A stretch of 19,253 bases of DNA. It comes from Altererythrobacter sp. (GTDB lineage Bacteria > Pseudomonadota > Alphaproteobacteria > Sphingomonadales > Sphingomonadaceae). The translations under genes were made by a program, and so were the position numbers. Below are positions 14,910 to 19,253 of this stretch, one piece after another (positions within the stretch are counted from its first letter, which is position 1; every line of letters begins with the position of its first letter). Location of the stretch: contig JAGXGU010000182.1 in assembly GCA_024636575.1 (NCBI GenBank), positions 1 to 19,253 of the forward strand, given 5' to 3'. The notes under the pieces are model-generated. The model worked only from the letters and a program-made list of their open reading frames with translations. It made no database searches and was not told the origin of the DNA.

Positions 14910-15217
14910 AGCGCGATCCCCCTGAAATTCCGTCTGCCGTCACCGCACCACTGCGGGTCGCCAATGGAAATCGCAGGATACAACTAATTTTAAGTTAACG
15001 CGGGGCGGCACTTGTTTGGGCCGGTGCACCATTTTCGGCTGATTTGGCTGACCTTCTTGAATCGCGCAGCCCAGTTCCTTGCGAAAAATTTGCCCGCATA
15101 AACTCCTTGCTAACTGGTGGTTTACTATGAAGCATTAGCAAACAAGCCGGGTTGGCGGCCGGAACAGCTTTGTTACCGCAGCTTTGCGTTGCGGTACGAC
15201 AAGGGATCGGTGGATCG
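14910..15217. other. divergent intergenic region between parA and the Sel1/SPOR gene
   Basis: A 308-base region with no gene, presumably holding both divergent promoters. It has an AT-rich stretch near 14980-14998 and a 7-bp dyad TACCGCA (15174-15180) / TGCGGTA (15190-15196), with a 9-base spacer, 22 bases before the Sel1/SPOR start. The dyad could be an operator or a leader hairpin. Confidence 0.5.
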
Positions 15218-16288
15218 ATGAAACATGCGCGTGCCATTTTATATGCTGTCAGCCTTTGCATTGCGGGCGGCGCGGGTCTGGCTGTAGCCGGTCCTGCATT
15301 TGCCGATGTCAAAGCGGGCGTTGATGCGTGGGCGGCAGGCGATTTTTCTACTGCAGTGCGTGAATGGCGCGAACCGGCCGCGCAGGGCGATCCCGATGCA
15401 CAGTTCAACCTTGCGCAGGCATATCGGCTGGGCCGCGGGGTGGCGGCCGATCCGGCGCAGGCAGAAATGCTGTATGCCAAGGCCGCCGCGCAGGGTCATC
15501 TGAGGGCAGCGGACAATTACGGGCTGTTATTGTTTCAAGATGGCCGACGCGAAGCCGCCATGCCCTTTCTTGCCGCTGCATCCGAACGGGGTGATCCGCG
15601 CGCGCAATATCTTATCGGCCTGGCGCATTTCAACGGCGATCTTTTGCCCAGGGACTGGGCGCGCGCCTACGCATTGCTGACACTGTCCAATTCCGCCGGT
15701 TTGCCGCAAGCTTCCGCCGCGATCAAACAGATGGATGAATTCATTCCGCGCGCGGAACGCGAACAGGCGCAGATCCTGGCGCAGGTGCTCAAACGCGAAG
15801 CCGATGCCAAGCGTTCGGCCCAATTGGCCGCAGTTGATCTTGGTGTCGACATGCCCGGACAGGCATTCGCCGCAGCGCCGCCGTCTGTGGCGACCGCGCA
15901 GACTGCTATTGCCGAGGCAGCGCGCGCCACGGGCACCGAAAGCCCGGCCAAGGCTGGAGCTGATTATTTGGGGCCGAACAGCCAGGCGACAACTGACCCC
16001 GTGGCGAAGCCGCAGCCAAAACCTGCTCCGCCGCCCACGGCGCAGCCGCCAGCGGCAACATCAGGGCCGTGGAAGGTGCAACTCGGGGCATTTTCCGTTG
16101 ATGGGAATGCAGAGAAATTGTGGCGCCAACTGTCATCACGCAGCGAATTGGCGGGCAAGGTCCGGCTGCTCGTTCCCACTGGCAGGCTAACCAGACTGCT
16201 GGCCGGGGGGTACCCCACCCGCGCCGCCGCCGATCAAGCCTGCGCCAGCCTGAAGCGTGCCGGACAAGGGTGCCTGGTCACCCGGTAG
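15218..16288 (+). CDS. exported Sel1-repeat protein with C-terminal SPOR domain
   Basis: A 356-residue periplasmic protein. From ATG 15218 residues 1-29 are a signal peptide ending AGPAFA; the frame also extends to a TTG at 15152, which is unlikely as start. Sel1/TPR-like repeats cover about 52-165 (AAQGDPDAQFNLAQAYRLGR, then AQGHLRAADNYGLLLF, then ASERGDPRAQYLIGLAHFNG). A Pro/Ala linker spans 215-282 and the SPOR domain 284-354 (WKVQLGAFSV ... LLAGGYPTRAAADQACASL). This is the second SPOR protein in the cluster and divergent from the parA operon, so the two probably serve the same cell-division or envelope process. Sel1 repeats usually bind partner proteins. Confidence 0.85.
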   Translation: MKHARAILYAVSLCIAGGAGLAVAGPAFADVKAGVDAWAAGDFSTAVREWREPAAQGDPDAQFNLAQAYRLGRGVAADPAQAEMLYAKAAAQGHLRAADNYGLLLFQDGRREAAMPFLAAASERGDPRAQYLIGLAHFNGDLLPRDWARAYALLTLSNSAGLPQASAAIKQMDEFIPRAEREQAQILAQVLKREADAKRSAQLAAVDLGVDMPGQAFAAAPPSVATAQTAIAEAARATGTESPAKAGADYLGPNSQATTDPVAKPQPKPAPPPTAQPPAATSGPWKVQLGAFSVDGNAEKLWRQLSSRSELAGKVRLLVPTGRLTRLLAGGYPTRAAADQACASLKRAGQGCLVTR

Positions 16289-16346
16289 AGCGGTCCCGGA
16301 CAACGCGATACTTCGGAAGGTGTTGAGCGACTGCCCATGCCGCCGG

Positions 16347-16374
16347 GCCCCAGCAGCCTTGCCGGTTTTTCCCT
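16347..16374 (+). terminator. weak candidate terminator after the Sel1/SPOR gene
   Basis: CCGG ... CCGG followed by TTTTT lies about 60-85 bases after the stop. The stem is only 4-5 pairs with a long loop, so it is a weak terminator at best. Confidence 0.25.
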
Positions 16375-16413
16375 TGATGCTATGTCCTTGCCTGCCTGTT
16401 AAGGGGGGTATCA

Positions 16414-17706
16414 ATGGACAATCCGCAAAATGCCGTATCTGGGGAGGCGGCCACTCCAGACCAGAACGCGGCCCCCATCACTCCGGCTGCTGACCGGCTG
16501 CTCAGCCTCGACTTCATTCGCGGCATTGCGGTGATGGGCATCCTGTCGGCCAATATCGTCGCCTTTGGTCAGCCATTTGCAGCCTATATGTATCCCGATG
16601 CCTTCACAGTGCCGCATGGAGAGGCCGCAGACTGGATGTGGGTTGGCCAATTCCTGCTGATCGACGGAAAAATGCGCGGACTGTTCACCCTGCTGTTCGG
16701 TGCAGGCCTGATGCTGTTCATGCAGAAGGTGTGGGCGCGCGGGGCGACGCGCTGGCTGCAGGCGCGGCGGTTGTTCTGGTTGCTGATATTTGGCCTGATC
16801 CACTTTTACTTCCTTTGGAGGGGGGACATTCTGATCCTCTATTCAATCAGCGGTGTGGCTGCGATGGCGTGCGTGCGCTGGCAGGCTAAGACCCAATTGG
16901 TGGTCGGCGTGCTCGGCTATCTGGTCGGGGCGATGATGTTTCTGGGTGCGATGGGTTTCCCTTATCTGGTTGCCGAAACCGATTTGGGGGCAAAGGCTCC
17001 CTACTCGGAAATGCGCAGCGACATGGAATTGCAGAAGAACCACGAATTGGCCGAAGGGGTCACTGAGACCGCGATCATTCAGGGCGGCACATATGCCGAT
17101 TTCGTGCGCCATAATTTTGTCGAACACGGGGCCCAGCCATTTTCACAACTGATCCTGTTCTCCTTCGAAACGCTGCCGCTGATGCTGATCGGCATGGCAC
17201 TGTTCAATATGGGCTTGTTCGATGGCAGGATGGACCCTCGCAAGGTTCGGATTTGGGGCTGGATCGGCGTAATCGCGGGAAGCGCGCTTACGTTGCCGAT
17301 TGCGCTATGGGCAATGCGCGAAGGTTTTACCTATTGGGGCACCTTGGCAGCATTTCTGGGTTTGTCCCCCCTGCCGCGATTGCCAGTTGTTCTGGGTCTG
17401 CTGGCACTGCTTTGCCTGTTCGGGGCGCGCGTGTCAGGATGGCTTGGTCAGCGGGTGATCGCAACCGGGCGCATGGCATTTTCCAATTATCTGGGGACTT
17501 CGATCGTCATGCTGCTGGTGTTTCATGGCTGGGCAGGGGGGCTGTTCGGTCGTTTGGACAGGCCGCAGCTTTATCTGGTGGTGATCGCCACATGGGCGCT
17601 GATGCTGCTGTGGTCGAAGCCGTGGCTTGATCGTTTCCGCTACGGACCATTGGAATGGTTGTGGCGCTGCCTGACCTATTGGAAGCTGCTTCCTATCACG
17701 AGGTAA
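16414..17706 (+). CDS. DUF418-family multi-pass membrane protein
   Basis: A 430-residue inner-membrane protein. The N-terminal signature DRLLSLDFIRGIAVMGI (27-43) and the DGKMRGLFTLLFGAG motif (84-98) are typical of DUF418 proteins, which often carry such a 'RG-A-GI' start and an acyltransferase-3-like set of helices. I count about 8-10 transmembrane segments, with a large soluble loop at roughly 185-245. The C-terminal half (GRMAFSNYLGTSIVMLLVFH, then RYGPLEWLWR near the end) is the conserved DUF418 domain. Function of the family is not established; transport or acyl transfer are guesses. The SD AAGGGGGG lies just before the ATG. The gene is monocistronic between the SPOR gene and bfd. Confidence 0.88.
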   Translation: MDNPQNAVSGEAATPDQNAAPITPAADRLLSLDFIRGIAVMGILSANIVAFGQPFAAYMYPDAFTVPHGEAADWMWVGQFLLIDGKMRGLFTLLFGAGLMLFMQKVWARGATRWLQARRLFWLLIFGLIHFYFLWRGDILILYSISGVAAMACVRWQAKTQLVVGVLGYLVGAMMFLGAMGFPYLVAETDLGAKAPYSEMRSDMELQKNHELAEGVTETAIIQGGTYADFVRHNFVEHGAQPFSQLILFSFETLPLMLIGMALFNMGLFDGRMDPRKVRIWGWIGVIAGSALTLPIALWAMREGFTYWGTLAAFLGLSPLPRLPVVLGLLALLCLFGARVSGWLGQRVIATGRMAFSNYLGTSIVMLLVFHGWAGGLFGRLDRPQLYLVVIATWALMLLWSKPWLDRFRYGPLEWLWRCLTYWKLLPITR

Positions 17707-17723
17707 TATTCCTTGCTTGCTAT

Positions 17724-17738
17724 TGCGACTAAGTCGCA
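17724..17738. promoter_or_regulatory. Fur box upstream of bfd
   Basis: Perfect 7-1-7 palindrome TGCGACT-A-AGTCGCA, which keeps the TGnnAnT-n-AnTnnCA skeleton of Fur sites. It lies 47 bases before the bfd ATG, overlapping the likely promoter (TTGCTA at 17717-17722 and taacac at 17740-17745 would flank it). This predicts repression by iron-bound Fur, so bfd would rise in iron starvation. The regulator identity is inferred from the pattern. Confidence 0.7.
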
Positions 17739-17784
17739 GTAACACCTCGGGCAAGCCTTCGGGCGAATCGTCTGGAGAGTGTGC

Positions 17785-17988
17785 ATGTACATCTGCATCT
17801 GCAATGCCATCAGGGAAAGCGAACTGCGCCGGGTTGCGCGGCATTGTGGCGGTGATGCGGAAGCGGCCTATGCCGCACTGGGCAAGCGCCCGAATTGCGG
17901 CAGCTGTATCGATGATGCCGAAGCCATCCTGTTCGAAGAACGGGAATTGGGCTTCGAATTGGCCGGGGAACCAGTCTACGCAGAGTGA
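17785..17988 (+). CDS. bfd: bacterioferritin-associated ferredoxin (BFD-like [2Fe-2S])
   Basis: A 67-residue protein of the Bfd family. It passes electrons to bacterioferritin so that stored ferric iron can be reduced and released. The four cluster cysteines are Cys4, Cys6 (YICICN) and Cys38, Cys41 (RPNCGSC), the C-x-C and C-x-x-C pattern of Bfd. The middle helix ESELRRVARHCGGD is typical. The ATG at 17785 is preceded by GGAGAG at good spacing; the in-frame GTG at 17779 overlaps that site. bfr follows after 121 bases with its own promoter, so the pair can be regulated separately. Confidence 0.92.
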   Translation: MYICICNAIRESELRRVARHCGGDAEAAYAALGKRPNCGSCIDDAEAILFEERELGFELAGEPVYAE

Positions 17989-18000
17989 TTCTTTTACTAA

Positions 18001-18015
18001 CGCAAATCACTCGCA
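18001..18015. promoter_or_regulatory. second Fur-like dyad between bfd and bfr
   Basis: On the minus strand it reads TGCGAGT-G-ATTTGCG, matching seven of the eight fixed positions of the 7-1-7 Fur pattern. It lies 37 bases upstream of the bfr -35 element. The segment aatcactc within it is also repeated in inverse as gagtgatt at 17983-17990, over the bfd stop codon, so the region can form an 8-bp stem. Confidence 0.45.
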
Positions 18016-18051
18016 AATGGCGGATTTTCCGGGTTTTGCGGAACCTTTCCC

Positions 18052-18080
18052 TTGTCACAACGCCGCCAGCCGCGCATAAT
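18052..18080 (+). promoter_or_regulatory. sigma70-type promoter of bfr
   Basis: TTGTCA (18052-18057) and CATAAT (18075-18080) are separated by exactly 17 bases and lie 30 bases upstream of the bfr start, a near-consensus housekeeping promoter. Confidence 0.7.
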
Positions 18081-18109
18081 TTCACTGAATTTCAGTCAGG
18101 AGAAATCGT

Positions 18110-18592
18110 GTGCAGGGCGATGCCAAGGTCATTGAATATCTGAACAAGGCGCTCACCAACGAGCTGACCGCGATCAATCAGTACTGGCTGCATTACCGCG
18201 TGCTGGACAATTGGGGTGTCCACAAACTCGCCGAATACGAACGGCACGAAAGTATCGACGAAATGAAGCACGCCGATACCCTGGCGGAACGCATCCTGTT
18301 TCTCGATGGGCTCCCGAATTTTCAGGCGCTGCACAAATTGAAAGTCGGCGAGACGGTAGAGGAAATCCTCAAGGCCGATCTGGCGGTGGAGCACGAAGCG
18401 ATCCCGCTGCTGAAGGACGCCATCGAATATTGCGAGTCGGTCCGTGACTACGTCACTCGTGAAATCTTCGCCCGGATCCTCGAAAGCGAGGAAGAACATG
18501 TCGATTTCCTGGAAAAACAATTCGACATGATCGAGCGCATGGGCCTGGAAAACTACGTCCAGCTGCAAAGTAAAGCTGCAGAAGCGAGCTGA
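18110..18592 (+). CDS. bfr: bacterioferritin
   Basis: A 160-residue haem-containing ferritin that forms 24-subunit shells, oxidises Fe(II) and stores ferric iron in the cytoplasm. All ferroxidase ligands are in place: Glu18, Glu51, His54, Glu94, Glu127 and His130. Met52, the axial haem ligand between two subunits, and Tyr25 are also conserved, so this is a catalytically complete haem-binding Bfr (some species have paired subunits lacking one or the other). Length matches E. coli Bfr (158). The start is GTG at 18110, giving MQGDAKVIEYLN, with AGGAGA upstream; a second GTG at 18108 is out of frame. Bfd is encoded just before it. Confidence 0.97.
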   Translation: MQGDAKVIEYLNKALTNELTAINQYWLHYRVLDNWGVHKLAEYERHESIDEMKHADTLAERILFLDGLPNFQALHKLKVGETVEEILKADLAVEHEAIPLLKDAIEYCESVRDYVTREIFARILESEEEHVDFLEKQFDMIERMGLENYVQLQSKAAEAS

Positions 18593-18637
18593 AAGCACGC
18601 TTCGATACTTCTGCATCCATAAGAATTTTTCTTGGAT

Positions 18638-18666
18638 TTGACTCTTTATCGGGCACTATGCATTAT
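18638..18666 (+). promoter_or_regulatory. candidate sigma70-type promoter of the secreted protein gene
   Basis: TTGACT (18638-18643) and CATTAT (18661-18666), 17 bases apart, lie 75 bases upstream of the TTG start of the next gene and after the bfr stop. Confidence 0.55.
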
Positions 18667-18741
18667 CGACGCGTGTAAGGGTTAAAACCGGGTCGCCTCA
18701 CACTGAATTAGGTGCTTTATCTAATATTTCAGGAGGCAAAT

Positions 18742-19218
18742 TTGAAAACTATTCTATTCCGTTCAGGGCTTGCGATTGCCGCATCGGCAGTTCTCGCAAT
18801 TGCGACACCTGCCGCAGCGCAATTGACGATCTACGAAGATTACACCCCATCTGACGGCGTTATCGAAATGACCTTGGTCAAAGTTGATGAAGGCATGATG
18901 GAAACCTATTTCGAAGGTTTGCGCGGCACGTGGGTTGCGGCAAACGAGGTCGCCAAGGAATTGGGCCATATCGTAGATTACGGCATCTACGAAGTGCCCT
19001 ATGGCGACAGTGATGGCTTCAATCTGGTGCTTACCATCCGGATGGCCAATACATCCGACATCGGGCCGAACAAGGCTCGCTATGATGCCTTCATGAAGGC
19101 ATGGGGCGACGCCAATATCGAACAGAGCAACAAGACGGTGCGCGAACTTTACAACAAAATCCGCACCATCAAAGGCACATATCTGCTGCGCTCGATTGAT
19201 ATTCCCAAAGCAAAATAG
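18742..19218 (+). CDS. small secreted protein of unknown function
   Basis: A 158-residue exported protein I do not recognise. The start is TTG at 18742: a full AGGAGG at 18731-18736 is 5 bases before it and it leads straight into a signal peptide (KTILFRSGLAIAASAVLAIA, cleaved after TPAAA at about residue 26). A GTG at 18712 would put extra residues ahead of the signal and has no such site. The mature part is soluble, with no cysteines and no membrane helix. Features are the stretch VIEMTLVKVDEGMMETYFEG, a Trp-containing helix, and a C-terminal KGTYLLRSIDIPKAK. The alternating strand/helix pattern could be a ferredoxin-like alpha/beta barrel, which is only a guess. It lies downstream of bfr but has its own promoter. 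Confidence 0.8.
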   Translation: MKTILFRSGLAIAASAVLAIATPAAAQLTIYEDYTPSDGVIEMTLVKVDEGMMETYFEGLRGTWVAANEVAKELGHIVDYGIYEVPYGDSDGFNLVLTIRMANTSDIGPNKARYDAFMKAWGDANIEQSNKTVRELYNKIRTIKGTYLLRSIDIPKAK

Positions 19219-19253
19219 GCCGGCGCAAGTTCAACTGTCCAGAATACCGGAAA

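Noticed and set aside
1..19253. CRISPR array, prophage or toxin-antitoxin pair
   Set aside because: I found no regularly spaced repeats, phage structural genes or small TA-like gene pair. The ParA/RHH pair is the only plasmid-like partition element and appears to sit in ordinary chromosomal context.

Overview
The window looks like chromosome of an alphaproteobacterium, most likely a sphingomonad (Erythrobacteraceae or a close relative). The evidence is high-GC coding sequence over most of its length, several TTG or GTG starts with good Shine-Dalgarno sites, an EcfG-type general-stress promoter (GGAAC-N17-CGTT) before a csbD gene, a divergent sppA / pyrB-pyrC' arrangement, and a parA / SPOR-protein cluster. 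The genus is inferred from remembered gene content, not from a search.

Region 1 (1-4330) is visibly more A/T-rich than the rest and reads as an accessory or rearranged segment. It holds a possible gene tail at the left edge, a FadL-type outer-membrane transporter, the 5' stub of a short-chain dehydrogenase, an alpha/beta hydrolase, a small four-helix membrane protein and a divergent HxlR regulator. This could be a uptake-and-processing module for a hydrophobic compound under local HxlR control. The segment ends at a junction near 4329, where an amidohydrolase gene is cut after its signal peptide and about nine more residues.

Region 2 (4284-6783) has an exported M20 metallopeptidase whose stop overlaps the start of the truncated amidohydrolase. 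Behind it lie a frameshifted, 5'-truncated DDE transposase remnant and an intact tRNA-Val(CAC).

Region 3 (6868-11134) carries sppA on the minus strand and, divergently, pyrB overlapped by a dihydroorotase-like gene that has lost its HxH metal ligands and catalytic Asp. This fits a structural, non-catalytic PyrC' partner of aspartate carbamoyltransferase.

Region 4 (11197-11910) is a small stress block on the minus strand: csbD with an EcfG promoter and terminator, and a 24-residue hydrophobic peptide.

Region 5 (11936-16288) is the most interesting part. A minus-strand operon encodes a ParA-type ATPase, a long acidic protein ending in a probable ribbon-helix-helix domain, and a TPR lipoprotein ending in a SPOR domain. 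A second exported SPOR protein, with Sel1 repeats, is divergent from it. Together they suggest a ParA plus DNA-binding-adaptor system linked to septal peptidoglycan.

Region 6 (16414-19218) has a DUF418 membrane protein, bacterioferritin-associated ferredoxin (bfd) behind a 15-bp Fur-like palindrome, bacterioferritin (bfr) with its own promoter and a second Fur-like site, and a small secreted protein of unknown function starting at TTG.
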